From Plicaturopsis crispa FD-325 SS-3 (lineage: Eukaryota > Basidiomycota > Agaricomycetes > Amylocorticiales > Amylocorticiaceae), in the NCBI GenBank assembly GCA_000827205.1, contig KN832560.1, forward strand, positions 958,743-1,022,742: DNA of 64,000 nucleotides, in the 5' to 3' direction. The notes under the pieces are model-generated. The model made no database searches, was not told the DNA's origin, and saw nothing but the letters and a program-made list of their open reading frames with translations. A program made the position numbers and the translations under genes. Shown one piece after another: positions 1 to 13,405 of this stretch. Numbering within the stretch: the stretch's first letter is position 1; every line of letters starts with the position of its first letter.

Positions 1-1357
<1,357 letters not shown>

Positions 1358-2125
1358 GGTATCGCTCTGTGTCCAAGTATATCAGCCATTGTAAATGACG
1401 GGTTTCCGTGATAATTGACTGAAAAAGACGGGGAAAAGCGTACCATATCAGGAGCGCGCCAAAGAAAACGACTCTGTTCGTTGCGTCGTGGATCAGATTT
1501 ACGAGGATCTAGTGTGTTTTGAAGATGGCGGTGTGAGTAGAGGCCTGAGTCGATGATCCTTGGGCGTTTCTGGACAGTGACTGGCGGTGACCGGAATGAC
1601 AAAGGTGGTGGGAAACGCCACAAATACGTCACTACAATCCGGCACTATAAATTTGCTCGCCTACCCGATCGTTCTTTCTCTTCTGCTCGTCGTCGTGGAC
1701 GGCGTCGGTCGAATAAATCTGCTTTACTCACTATCTGGCTGCTTGTTGAACGTCGATTTTGTGCTCTCAATTCACCCTACACGGTCCTTAAATTGTCTCG
1801 ACAGGATGACCTTGTGTCTTCACCAGCCTTTCCGCTGTCTACTGTCGGTAGTGAGTCAAAACTGTGTAAGATCAAACCATTCTGACGCTGGCTTGTTGCT
1901 CTGATCTCGTCTTGAGATCAAGCAATTGGGATCGCATCCCCCTCGTCGATTGGTGCAGCCCACGCGCTTGGATGGGCACGCAGACACATCGTCATCTGTC
2001 GTGTCCATCGCTCTCGCACCTGGGCAAACATTTTTCATCTCTTTACGTGGGGTATGTAATTTGTGTACAATAAAAGTTCATCCAATATTATCTTGTTGCA
2101 CATCCTCACCACATACCCACGCACG
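1358..2125. other. Intergenic: upstream of the Ubp15-like gene
   Basis: Upstream region of the leftward Ubp15-like gene. A TATA-like word sits near 1645 on the plus strand, but no coding frame with convincing splice sites follows it. The open frames here have no recognisable domain and mixed codon use. I see no other structured feature. Confidence 0.4.
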
Positions 2126-2133
2126 AGTCACCC

Positions 2134-2158
2134 CAGGGGGGTACGGAGCGAAAAATCG
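2134..2158 (+). repeat. Left terminal inverted repeat of the hAT-like element
   Basis: The 25-bp end beginning CAGGGGGGTACGGA is matched in reverse complement by 2998-3022 with one substitution. The outer base directly abuts the 8-bp duplication. Confidence 0.85.
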
Positions 2159-2997
2159 AGACACCTATGCCCTGCTAAGCGAGAGAAGCGGACCCCAGAG
2201 CACCGCGAAAACATGGCAGGGATAAGATAAGATTAGTCGTGTGTCAGTCGCAGCATTCGAGTCGTTTCTTTGGCATAGCACTACGGTAGCAAACACGGAG
2301 TACGACTCCTGATTGGTGTCTAAGGCTCTCAGTCGTCACTTGTCTATGGGCATCCGGAGAATTGCTGCGGGGGTGCAGTGCCACCGAAGAATCGATTCAA
2401 AAACTGGAATTCCGTCAGAATCCGCAGCGCAAAAGTTTGTGGTTAGTATTTCGCCGTCGAATGGCGTCAGAAAAATGAGCGCTAGTGGATATGGGACGAT
2501 CTTCGTGTACCGGAGGAGCTGCGCACGTTCAAAGACGTCGCGGGGAGGCAGGGACTCGGCCACTGACGCGCCTTGACGCGCTCCGTGAACGCGACGCGAC
2601 CTAACGAAAATTGGGGTTTCGCCGCGACCAAAGCTTGAATCTGAAGCTGTGGTATGCGGTAGTGCTCTAATTGGGTGTCTATCTGCGCTCTATCAAGCAG
2701 ATATTCAAGGGTACAGAGATTGTATGGTCCGTAACTTTGCAGCACGCGAAGAAAACCTAGTGGCATACAAGTGGGGCGCCTCCCGTGTGTCAAGTGTGTA
2801 TGGAGGACTCTGGTACTCGCAAGCTACTACATCCCTGCATTCAGCTATCAACCATGGTCCGTAGACTGTCTGCGGCGCTCTGCGCGTTGAGGAGGAGACA
2901 CTGCCGCTGCAGTGCCAGGTTTGCCGCGATGCCGACTTACGTTTTAGAAGCCAGGACCCCGAGAGTATGGTGTACCATACCTAGGTGCATGGTGCCG

Positions 2998-3022
2998 CGA
3001 TTTTTCGATCCGTACCCCCCTG
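2998..3022 (-). repeat. Right terminal inverted repeat of the hAT-like element
   Basis: Reverse complement of the left end at 2134-2158 with one mismatch. It ends in CCCCCCTG, directly followed by the AGTCACCC duplication at 3023-3030. Confidence 0.85.
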
Positions 3023-3030
3023 AGTCACCC

Positions 3031-3922
3031 CAACCCCCACAATCTCACAACATACGAGGTTTTTCTTGCGTTAAGAACTCGAACCATCCCGACGTCGGAC
3101 GGCTTCTGGACGGCTCTAACATCGAGGCAAGGTGAGTGATTTCAAGTAAATGTGAACTCTCCAGCTCACTGCAGATAGTGCACGCCTGCCTCTACTTTTT
3201 GATGTTCACATGCGCAGGCGCTATGCATGTGCCGAGATTCACTCCGCGTTGACAGGCACTGCCAAACGTTGTAGGCATGCCCTTCATACGGCTTCATCGA
3301 GGAGCGCAGCTATTCCGGAGCTGAGGGACCACTCGAAACCGACGGCTGTGAAATCGTGGTCGGATCTTTCTGTATGTTACAGGCCCGATTATGCTGCTGC
3401 CAGGGACATATTTCGATTATTTCGCCTATGTTCTCGTACAGTCTTTGACATCGTAATACCTATGCATCCTTGACTGTTGCATATCCTGCCTCCTTCATTA
3501 TCTTAAGTGCATACTTCAACTTGAGCCGCGGAGACAGGTGTGTTTTGATGCATTTGGCCGATGCTGTAGAATCTGAATCGTGCATCATGTCTCAACTGAG
3601 GAGTTGCTTTCATCCTGCTCTTGTCGAAGTACCTTCCCAGCTTCAGCTCTTAGACCGGCTCTACAAATCACGACAAAAGCGCGGAATAGTTGGCTTAAGC
3701 TGTATAGCTTGCTGCTTAGCTGCTTACACGAGGTTTAGCACAAAGCAAAAGAAGAGAGTCCTGAGGCCTGCCCCGTGCCTCATGCCCACCAAAAATCCGA
3801 AGGCGCTCCGTCGATCGCGTCCTTCCTGTTTTGCTACGACTTGGTTGCCTTTCTAGAGCGTCGAGAAGGCGTTATATTCCACGGGTCTAGCTTTCTCGAC
3901 TGTCATTCATTCACTCTTCTGA
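3031..3922. other. Intergenic: upstream of the large disordered-protein gene
   Basis: About 0.9 kb between the hAT-like element and the ATG at 3923. It is presumably promoter and 5' leader of the rightward gene. The small open frames lack domains and splice logic. I see nothing further. Confidence 0.4.
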
Positions 3923-6900
3923 ATGAGTGGCCGACGAGGCTACGACTCTCTGCAATACCCTGGCGCGTCCCACAGAGATCCATATAACCAACCCGAGCCA
4001 GCAACACAACCACCGCGCCAGAAAACGTCGCGCAGACCAACAGAACAGCCGAAAAGTTCGCGGCACGGAGATGGCAGAACCTACGATTCCAGCCGTGGAT
4101 ATAGGTCAGAAGGATATGAAGCGCCTACGGCGCAAGCTACATCTTCTTCCCAGTAAGTACCCCGCCTATGGTGTTAAGGCGTCTCCGCCAGTCGCATTGT
4201 ATCTCACGTGTGTCCCATACGCAGCAACCGAGTCGACGAGTTAGGCTATGTATCCTCGAGGGAGGCCCGTCACTCTAGCCGAGCAAGAGCGCCGTCTATA
4301 GCGCCCTCCAGTCGAGTGGATCCGCCCGTATACGCAACGTCTTCCAAAGAGTCCCGCAGAACAACCCAGGCGGGTACATCGAACGCACCACAATCACAAC
4401 ACCAAGCCTCTGCGTCCTTACAAATTCCTTCGTCCTCCCAGGGCCGTGCTACATCTCGCGCATCTCCTACAAGGATGCAACCAGACGACCCCCGTACACA
4501 TCATACACATAAACGATACGCTTCCGCCCCCACTCCACAATCGTCTTCAGAGCAAGTGTCTAAATCCGCAGATAAGTCTGCTGAACCCACGCGAAGTGGT
4601 TGGAACATATTCTCGAAAACGCCATTCACTCGCGATATCTTGTCCTCCGCGAAGAGAAGCAGTGAGAAAGAGGCGGAAAAGGTTCGAGACAGGGAGCGCA
4701 GCCGTGAGCGTAGCAGAGACCGAGACCGAGATAGAGAGCGATTGAAGGAGTTGGAGAGGGAGCAAGAGAGAGAGAAAGACAGGGATAAGGAACGGCGTCG
4801 GCGTCGGCAACTAGACGCGCTGGAGAGGGCACGAGAAAGCAGGACAGCGTCAAAGGATGACCGGCCCGCAGACAGCGTCAGCGTGAAGGGCAAAGAGAAG
4901 GAAGTCCAAGACCGCAGAGACGATGGACGCTCGCTGCACAGAGAGCATCGGAGCGTTACTAAACCTGCCCAGGCATCGTCGTCTCATCCAACCCACGGAA
5001 GCTATGAGCCCGACGCGTATGATGGCTCTCACAGATTGCCCGCCCCATCCACTTCCTCGCATCGACGTTATCGCACGGAAGAGGGTACTGCGGCAACTTC
5101 ATCGGTGAGCACAATGCGGTGTCTCCTCGGGTGTGCTATGCATTGACATCTGTTTATTCAAGGCTCGACGTCCTGAGGTTTCTCAGTCATCACACCCATC
5201 TCGATACCCAACTGACCCACTGCCTGCTCAACAATCTACGACTTCAACTCGTGTCCCAACTGCTACGTACAACTCTTCCAGCTCTAGAGCCGCCAGAGAC
5301 CCCGGGCAAAGCTCTTATAACCCAAGGCCTTCGCTGGAAGCTATGGATCCAGGTAACTCAAACGCTCGGTTTGGTCCAACATCTACAGCGTCTCACCAGG
5401 CAGCGAATCCGCCAACCCGATCGAGAGACATTCCTGACCCACAAACAGCACATGGATTGCCTGTTTATCTGCCTCCGAAGTCCTCTGAACCGCCCACTTC
5501 CCAGCGCCCCGCCACGAGTTCTTATCAGCGACAAACTTCTGACGACCGCGCTTCTGCCCAGGTGAGCACTCTTTCATTGTCAGAACTTTCTCTCGTTATT
5601 CACTTTTTACACGAAAGCCGTTCAATGTAGCCAAAGCACCGCACGATGGAGACGCATATATGCCTTCAGACACTAAGCAGCCTCCAGTCGCTGGCACAGA
5701 GTCTCGCTCGCGTCGAGAGCATGTAAGCTCTTCTTCGTCTCACCATCCTCCTTGCAACGTGTCTAAAGCTAGCACAGCATCATCGCACGAATGACCATCT
5801 CAGCTACAGGCAAGATCCGCCTGAAAAGTCTGCGCAGGATGAGACTACAGGCCGCCACAAATCATCCTCTCGAACAGCCCCGAGTCAAAGAGAGCCTTCT
5901 GGAGCTGGCATGAATCCGAGGACTGATAACCCCGTGACTAATCACGACGACAACCCTCGTGCGGCTGCAAGCTCGAGGACCCACTATGCGGAAGTCCAGA
6001 CTTCGGCAAGCACTGGACGCAAACCTGCACAGACCGCAAACGAGCTACAGGTGCCTAACGCGGGCTTGAAGGTTGAGCGAACACCTTCCGATCAGGACTC
6101 CCTTCGTCGTCAAACACGCTCTACCTCTACCCCAGCTCCCGAGTCATCATATGCTCCTCGCAAAGAGGTACGTCCTATATGCCCTCGACATTGTAACTAT
6201 CCAATTTGGTTTGGGCTAACACATTCTACTTTAGTCCAGACGTTCAGAACGGGCGACTGACCCTCCCTCGTTGTCCAAGGCTTCGCATTCGAAGTCTGAC
6301 AATTCCTTTGTCAACCCCACAAATTCTCGATCTCATTCGCTCGCAAAACAGTACGATCAACCGAGCGGTGCGCAACAATTCGTCAGTATTCGCGCCGCCC
6401 AGGGTCCTTCTGACCCTCGAAAATTTTACGGGCTCTTCAAAGCTTCCGAGGAGCCGCAGCAGGGCGTATCGTCGACACCCGCACCAGTGATGAAGAGTCG
6501 CTCGCAAGCTGACGACCCGTCTTCTCGATCGCAAGCGCAGAGCTCTAGTCGGCACCACAGCCGTGATAGGGATGCCGATCGTCCTGAGCCAACAGGAATG
6601 TCGACTTCGTCAGCATCTGCTAAGCCTGTCCGCTCTCAGGAGTCACAGCAGAATGCAGCATCTGCAGAGATGTCCACGGCGCGCACAACTGGAAGTCATC
6701 GTTATGCCCCTAGCGTCGAACCCTCCGGGTCCAAACGGTCACACGACACACCTCTGGCCGAACCATCGACCACCGTGGCTAAGGATGATGCCCCGTTGCG
6801 CTCCTCTCACAGCAGGACCAAGGATGCTGTAAAGCCTTCGCCGCGGGACGATTCCGTGCCGAGCCGATCCAAGCAAGGGAGCAGTAGTCAGGTTGAGCCG

Positions 6901-9900
6901 ACGGCAGCCCCAGCAGCAACGTCTTCATTTCCCTCAGATAACGGCGCTTCAAAACCGCTATTGTCTGTCCCAACGAATGGAAGATCGATTCGCAAAGTCT
7001 CATTCAAACTCGAGTCCGAAGAAATACCGTACTCTTCGAAGTATCCTGCGCAGACCTTTGATTCCCCTGCAGAATCTACTTCCAAGGCATTGCCCGCTGA
7101 TCAACATGCAGCCTCAGCTTCGTCTAGTCAACCTGTGGTGGATAGTGGCTCGGCTGATCGCCCTCGAGGGGATGACTCTCAACCGCCGCAGACGGAGCGG
7201 AAAACAGGTCCTCAGGATATTTCTGCACAACCTGTCGATAGCACTACAGTGCTGCACCGTGCAGAAGCTGCAGCTCCTGCATTGTCCGGAAGGACTTCAC
7301 AGGACAGCCGCGTAGAGGAGCCACACGTCCAGGCCAATGGCGGACATTCTGCCCAGCCGTCATCTGATAGTCCGCTTCGTCAAGATCGCGCAGACCCTGC
7401 ATCGCAGCATAACGATCATGCGTCCTATGTGCCACGGAATCGGTCGGATGACCGCGGGCTGGACGCTGACCGGGATAGTGCAAAGCGAGACCTGCGCACT
7501 GCAGATGGACCAAATGCAAATGCTCAGAACGTAGCACGCCCATCGGACCCGCAATCTATCGGGAACGTTGACTCTTCGCGCACAGGTAGAGACAGACAAC
7601 GAGACGAGCCGGAGACCAAGGGAGCAGGCAAGGAGAGCGGCTCTAAAAGTGCTCGTAGTCGCAAGTCCCGTTCAAAGCCTCAGTCAAAAGATGAGCCGGA
7701 TGGACCATCTTCGAAAGCGGATCCGCCCCCTGCTCATAGTGGAAGCGCTCCCATTCACCATGGCGGGCTCCGTGATGTCCTCGCGTATACGCCGTCCACG
7801 TCCAATGCCGTGCCGAATGGCCATGCTCACGTCAACATCCATCCCGCGGCTAGTGGGCCCGACGAACAGCGGGGTGTCAGAGCTATCAACGCAACGGCAT
7901 CCAGCTCTGCTGTTTCTCTGGCGGCTGCTCTCCCTACCACTAATTCTCATACCGGCGCTTCCAGCCTGCACCCTTCTAGCGCAGAAAAGCGTCCAGATCG
8001 ACCATCGCCTAGATCAAATGACTCGGGCTCTACCCCGTCACCCAGTGCACGAGTGCGCAACGCAGATTCGAAGTCGTCGAAGGAGCCATCACCATCCGCG
8101 TTGTCAAACGGATTGAGCATGCCGGTGGAGTCAACGACGTACAGATCCAGTCCAAGTGGTTTCCCAGACCCATACATGCCGCAAACCTACGATTCTGTAA
8201 ACGGCCCTGCTCCGCTTTCTCCGCTCATTCTGTCTCAGCCGGGTATCGATACCACACCCGAGCCTTTACCACACCGGTTGGACATTCGTGAAAGGTCTCG
8301 CCATTCACCAGTAGACGTTGAAGTCAGAAACGTTCCTATAGCTGGGCCCTCACAGGCATCAGATGTGCATGCACCGACGCGCCCTCCTGGTATTCCAGCT
8401 TATTCGACGCTTAACGAGAATTCTCTGCAGCCGCCGCGACCCAACTACGACACACTGCAGGAGGTGTATGCGACTACCGAAGTGCATCACGGCAAGGACT
8501 CCAGACATCCAGTAAGTTAACTCATCATTTCACCGCTAATCTTAATTACTTAGTTTTGCGAAGTACAATCCGCAGCCTTCACCCGAGAAATTGCAATCTG
8601 CGCAGCCTACTGCTCCTTCGACTAACCCAAATCCGACGACTCAAGAAACAACTCTACGTGCGTATGCACGCCCGGACGAATCCCATGCACCGATACGATA
8701 CCCAGCCAGTCCGCTATACCGCACACCATCTCGTACGACATACCCTGAGGCCCCGATTACCGCCCAAAATACTTATGTATCTTATTCTCGACCGGAGGTT
8801 CCCCCTCGCATGGAATCGCGTAATGCTCTGCCGACGGAATATCCTAATTCGTCCTATACACATATGCCCTACGTGCCAAATGCTCCACAAACCCAACCTA
8901 CTCCTTCGCCCTACGTCCCGGAAAAGATTTCTCGCCGTCCCTCGGCGACAGGCTATGTTCCAACCGTTCCAACAGTACCTTCACCGCGGCCACCGTCGAA
9001 ACCAGCGGCCAGCTCGCGCCCAGAGGACGCTGTCGACTCGAGATCGCGTGGCCCCACGGCGCCCTCGGTACCGTGGCCTGTCCCTACTACCGAACCGCCT
9101 CAGCCCAAGTACACGACGCCACAGGCCCCGTACTATCAGGCCCCATTTTCCCATGATGTAGCAGCGCCAACGCCAACCCATCTTCTCGCTTCTGGAATTT
9201 TGCCACCAAAAGCCCGGAGCCAATCTCACGAAAACTCCATCCAACCTTCCGTTGCGAAACCAACAAACTACCGACCGCAGCCTGCCTATACTTCTACGCG
9301 TGTTCCGAACTCAAGGAGGAATTTCTTAGCTGTCCCAATGGATCGGGATTGTTCTATGTCCAACGAATCCGACGTACTGAAAACGCCTTCGTCGTTGGCC
9401 CCTTCGACGCATCCGACACCTAACCCGCCAGCTCCGTCTCCTTCCCCTAATCCCTCCCGAGAGTCCCGTAAGAAAGGTGGCTTCCTAGGCATGTTTAGGT
9501 CGAAAGCATCCACTCCAGAACCTTACCAGCCGGCTCCTGCAATCGTGAGCAGGCCGCCTATGCCTGTTCCAAAGCATAGGAATATAGTTCCTGAGCGTTC
9601 GAACGGACATGTCTCTCACGCCGCCCCAGTGGTACCCTCCCGCACTCGCAAAGACTCAGGGACGAAGATAAACATATTTTCTGCGTTCCGTCTCGGCAAA
9701 AAGAACCACACATTATCCAACGCATCCGTAGATGCTCAGGATGGGACTGCTGTGAGCTGCTTCTCATTTTCTGACTACGCAATTCACTTACACTTTCACC
9801 ACAGACAAATACGATAGTTGGTTCACCCACTCATTCCGGTCTCAGCCAGCCACCTGCGTACCAACCTCCTCCAGTTCGTGATCCTCTCACGGCGGCGCAA

Positions 9901-10038
9901 GAGTGGCGGGACAGAGAAGAAATGATGGGTCGTGGGTCTGGACGCAGGCGTCGTCCAGGTGTGGTTTTCGATGTGGGGGAGGATCGCCCTGGTGTGAGGC
10001 AGACAACACGACCCCCGTCGCGCTCGCGCGGCCGGTGA
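3923..10038 (+). CDS. Very large intrinsically disordered Ser/Pro/Arg-rich protein, function unknown
   Basis: A multi-exon gene for roughly 1,900 residues, almost all low complexity (Ser, Pro, Ala, Arg, Asp). Exons inferred: 3923-4152, about 4223-5104, 5163-5561, 5631-5722, 5776-6167, 6237-about 8511, about 8555-9750 and 9807-10038, joined by introns of about 45-70 bp. A charged Arg/Asp/Glu-rich segment (4680-4850) resembles RD/RE repeats of RNA-processing proteins and may form a single alpha helix or coiled coil. Three short aromatic-basic motifs stand out: SGWNIFSKTPF (about 4600), KKGGFLGMFRSK (about 9473) and TKINIFSAFRLGKK (about 9663). The C-terminus is Arg-rich (SGRRRRPG, then SRSRGR). 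No catalytic or folded domain is recognised. It could be a scaffold in cell polarity, septation or mRNA processing, but the sequence does not decide. The start at 3923 opens the Arg/Tyr-rich frame; stop TGA at 10036. Confidence 0.75.
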
Positions 10039-10449
10039 TATATTTTCCTGGTTCAGTTGTTTTTATCCTTGTTTTGTTCGGGTTCTAGGTTATCAGTACT
10101 TACCAGTGTATCGCTTGCTCGTTCTCGCTCATCGTACGTTCTGCTTTGCTCTCAGCGTATCCTGCTATCGCTATCTATGTTCAACTTGTATTATTTCTGT
10201 TGCTTACTTGCTATTAGAATGGTATCGATATGTAACTGACTCCATTTTCGTTGTATATGTACTGCCTAGTCAGTAAATTACGCATCCTCGTGCTTGAAGC
10301 TTGAAGCTGCTTGAAATTGCGACGCAGTGAACCTGCCGTATACGTAGGCTTGTCCGACGTCCAACCCTCGAACGTCGAGGCAGTAATAGCCATTGCAGCC
10401 GCCACGGTACGCAATATCTAGTCCCTGTAGGCAAATTCAAACCTCGTCC
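10039..10449. other. Intergenic: 3' region of the disordered-protein gene
   Basis: T-rich sequence expected for a 3' untranslated region and terminator. No gene is seen before the dispersed repeat that starts near 10450. Confidence 0.4.
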
Positions 10450-10727
10450 AGCCCGCTCCGCCGGCCAAACAAAATTGAAATATGCACCGACGACATCGTT
10501 CTGGTCCTGCATATGTTTAGCAAGGTGCCCTACGGTGGCGAAAGAAGGTGGACCGGTAGCCCATTGTTCGGTAGGCTCGTGTGCCTTCGGACAGTCCCTA
10601 TCTGCGTGCACTGGACAACACGTAGCGCAGAACTACTTCACTCAGGGAAGCATTGCGTCGAAAGTTGAGAACATGCGCTCTGATGGTTGGAATCCACCCT
10701 GGCAGGTGGGCCTTGCTTGGTTTTTTG
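10450..10727. repeat. Dispersed repeat, copy A (partner at 58885-59151)
   Basis: About 275 bp that recurs in the same orientation near 58885-59151 with roughly 90% identity by eye. The core around 10520-10615 is almost unchanged between copies (for example GGTGCCCTACGGTGGCGAA). On the minus strand one frame reads Cys/His-rich (CCPVHADRDC, then FATVGHLAKHM), reminiscent of a C2H2-type zinc finger, but it is preceded by an in-frame stop. I see no terminal inverted repeats or target duplication. It may be an exon-containing fragment of a duplicated gene or of an uncharacterised transposon. Confidence 0.75.
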
Positions 10728-10944
10728 TAGTAAGTAGTAATAGTAAGTACTGAAGGAGGAGGTTAGTGACAACTTGAACGCGACAGTGTCACTAAGACGG
10801 GACGCGATTAGGGGTAAATTATAACCGTATCGGGGTGATCGGTATGAACGCCATCCGCCCAACTTTTTTTCCGTAGACCTAGGTTCAGTCTAAGATATTT
10901 AGACACCATCCCTCCTACTCTACCTCAGCACCGCTACTTTCATC

Positions 10945-13405
10945 ATGGGACGTCGCGCAAAGAACAAGCAGGGAGATCCCGCAGCCTTTTCCGAGCCTAA
11001 AGAACGCGCTAGCCGACCATCCACGAAAAAACTCGGGAAACGGAAAGCTGAATCCGAGGTCGACCATGATGCTGACGGGAAGGGTGCGGGTAGACCAGCG
11101 AAGAAAGCCAAGGATAACAGCGCCAATTCGACTGGCAGCGCAAAACCGAGAAAACGAGTCGACTCAAAGCCGAGCAAATCGAAGGGTACTAGCGCCAAGG
11201 CACCTGCACCCAGTGAGGGCGAAAGCGAAGGCTGGGAAGACGTCGAGGACCCCATGGATTTGAGCGGACAAGCAGAGTATGTGTTAATATCACCACCTAC
11301 TGCTCACAACTGATAGGAACTTCGTTAAAGGTCATCTTCAAACGAAAGCAACGGCGAGGAATTCGAAGGGTTTTCGGGCAACTTAGATGATCTTGAGGTA
11401 GACGATGAAGAGTGCGTATCCTCACGCGCTATTCTATTTCCCAGTGTCTGACTCGCATCTACAGTGATGAACCTTTACGAGGCCCCGCTCAAGAGTTTGA
11501 CTTCGGCACAGACGACGAAGATGATGAACCTGCCCTTGCTCCAGTCAAGGGCAAGAAGTCGAAGCAGCACGAAAAGCCTAGTCAAATAATACCCACTGGA
11601 TTCGAGGACTCAGATAGCGACTCCTCCGAAGATGAGGACGGCCCGATCACCATGGCGAACATGGAGAAACGCTCTCGTGCACTTGACGCAAAAGCCCTTG
11701 CGGAGGCTGAACTCGAAGCAGAGGAGCTGCAGAACGCAGCTCTTGACGAGGACGACGAATTTGCGGACGAGGATGTCGACATGGACGGAGAGGAGGGTGA
11801 TATATTCGTGTTACCTACAACAGAAGAGCGGGAGGCAGAGAAGAAAGCAGGCGGCCCCGACGTAAACGTTGTCCAACGGCGGATGCGCGAATGCGTCCGG
11901 ATATTGGGAAATTTCAGGCGGTTAGCGGCGAAAGGACGGTATGTTGATTTCGTCGAATTATGTGCTTGTGGCTGATTTTCGGTGTGAAGGTCACGCTCGG
12001 AGTATACTGACCAGCTTATTTCGGATATTTCGAACTACTACGGATATAACGAATTCCTCGCAGAGAAACTTTTCCTTCTTTTCCCAGTCGCTGAGGTATG
12101 TCTCTGGTTTCTCGGAAAATTCCACGCGCCCTTACACATATTCAGGCGATTGAGTTCTTCGAGGCCAATGAAGTCTCCCGGCCGGTCACAATCCGGACAA
12201 ATACCTTACGGACACGACGACGCGATCTTGCACAGACACTGGTGAACCGAGGCGTCAACCTAGAGCCTATAGGCAAGTGGACAAATGTGGGCTTACAAGT
12301 CTTCGAGAGTAGCGTACCAATAGGTAAAGTTATACCAGGAGTCATTCACCTCAGTGCCCATGCTTACACCATTTTTACAGGCGCAACCCCCGAATATCTC
12401 GCGGGCCACTACATGCTCCAAGCCGCGTCCTCGTTCCTTCCCGTCATCGCCCTTTCCCCTCAACCAGAAGAGCGAGTATTGGATATGGCATCGGCCCCCG
12501 GCGGTAAAACAACACACATCGCGGCGCTTCTCAAGAACACGGGCATCGTATTCGCCAACGACTCAAATAAGGCGCGCACCAAAAGTCTCACCGCAAATGT
12601 TCATCGTTTGGGATGCAAGAATGTCGTGGTGTGCTCGTACGATGGGCGCGAGTTCCCGAAAGTCATGGGTGGATTTGACAGAGTCCTTCTGGATGCGCCT
12701 TGCAGCGGTACTGGCGTTATCAGTAAAGACTCTAGCGTCAAGATCAATAAAGTAAGCGTGACTTCGGCGCAACACAAATTCGTATGCTAATCGGTATATT
12801 CGATAGTCCGAACGTGACTTCACCCTGCTCTCGCACCTCCAGAAGCAGCTTATCCTCTGCGCAATCGACAGTGTAAGCCCCGAATCCAAAACGGGAGGCT
12901 ACATCGTCTACTCGACGTGCTCCGTCACCGTGGACGAGAACGAGGCCGTCGTGGACTACGCCCTGCGCAAGCGGCCGAACGTCAAGCTCGTCGACACTGG
13001 GCTGGAGTTCGGCCGCGAGGGCTTCACGAGCTTCCGCGGGAAGGTGTTCAACCCGAGCGTCAGCCTGACGCGCCGGTTCTACCCACACGTGCACAACATG
13101 GACGGGTTCTTCGTCGCGAAATTCAAAGTCGAGAAACGCGCGAAAGCGAAGAAAGGTGGAGAGGCGGATGATGAGGCCGGCCCCGTGGTCGTCCTCGAGG
13201 AGGAGCAACCGAAGACGAAGGTCACGTTTGATGCGGAGGAGGACAAGCCATACCTTGAAGGTGCGCTTCTATATATAGTGCTCTCCACACTTTGCATCTG
13301 ACCATGATAATTACCACAGAGGCAAAACGAAGGCGCATGAAGGCGAAAGGTCTCCGTGTGCCACCACGAAACAAGACGGCGGCTGTTGTACAAGCAGCGG
13401 CGTAG
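10945..13405 (+). CDS. NOP2: Nop2/NOL1 25S rRNA cytosine-5 methyltransferase
   Basis: Nucleolar SAM-dependent methyltransferase of the NOL1/NOP2/Sun family. It makes m5C in large-subunit rRNA and is needed for 60S ribosome maturation. Eight exons are inferred: 10945-11276, 11331-11411, 11465-11938, 11990-12095, 12146-12323, 12381-12751, 12807-13260 and 13320-13405. They give 693 residues with all phases consistent. The N-terminal third is a Lys-rich then acidic Asp/Glu tail (nucleolar localisation). The core has the SAM-binding motif DMASAPGGKTTHIA (about 12483), motif IV DAPCSGTGVISKD (about 12692) with one of the two family cysteines, and motif VI STCSV (about 12913) with the other. A Lys/Arg-rich C-terminus ends in QAAA. 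The start at 10945 (MGRRAKNKQG) is the first ATG and matches the basic N-terminus of Nop2. Exon 7 is markedly richer in G/C at third positions than exons 2-5. Confidence 0.95.

Larger units (their letters stand above)
2126..3030. mobile_element. Non-autonomous hAT-like DNA transposon, 889 bp, with 8-bp target duplication
   Basis: The element runs from 2134 (CAGGGGGGTACGGAGCG...) to 3022 (...CCCCCCTG). Its ends are inverted copies: the first 25 bp match with one mismatch (G versus T at position 15), and similarity then fades. Directly outside both ends is the same 8-bp word AGTCACCC (2126-2133 and 3023-3030). An 8-bp target-site duplication with termini CAG...CTG is the hallmark of the hAT superfamily. 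The 889-bp interior has no transposase-like frame; the longest frames (for example 2482-2793 minus) show no DDE, BED or dimerisation motifs. It is therefore a deletion derivative or MITE dependent on an enzyme made elsewhere. The intact target duplication and nearly matching ends suggest a fairly recent insertion. What is seen: ends and duplication. What is inferred: superfamily and non-autonomy. Confidence 0.85.

Noticed and set aside
2482-2793. Minus-strand frame inside the hAT-like element as a transposase remnant
   Set aside because: No DDE, BED or hAT dimerisation motifs could be seen. The element is better called non-autonomous.
3060-3085. B-box-like word (GGTTCGAG on the minus strand) as a tRNA signal
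   Set aside because: No matching A box or cloverleaf around it.
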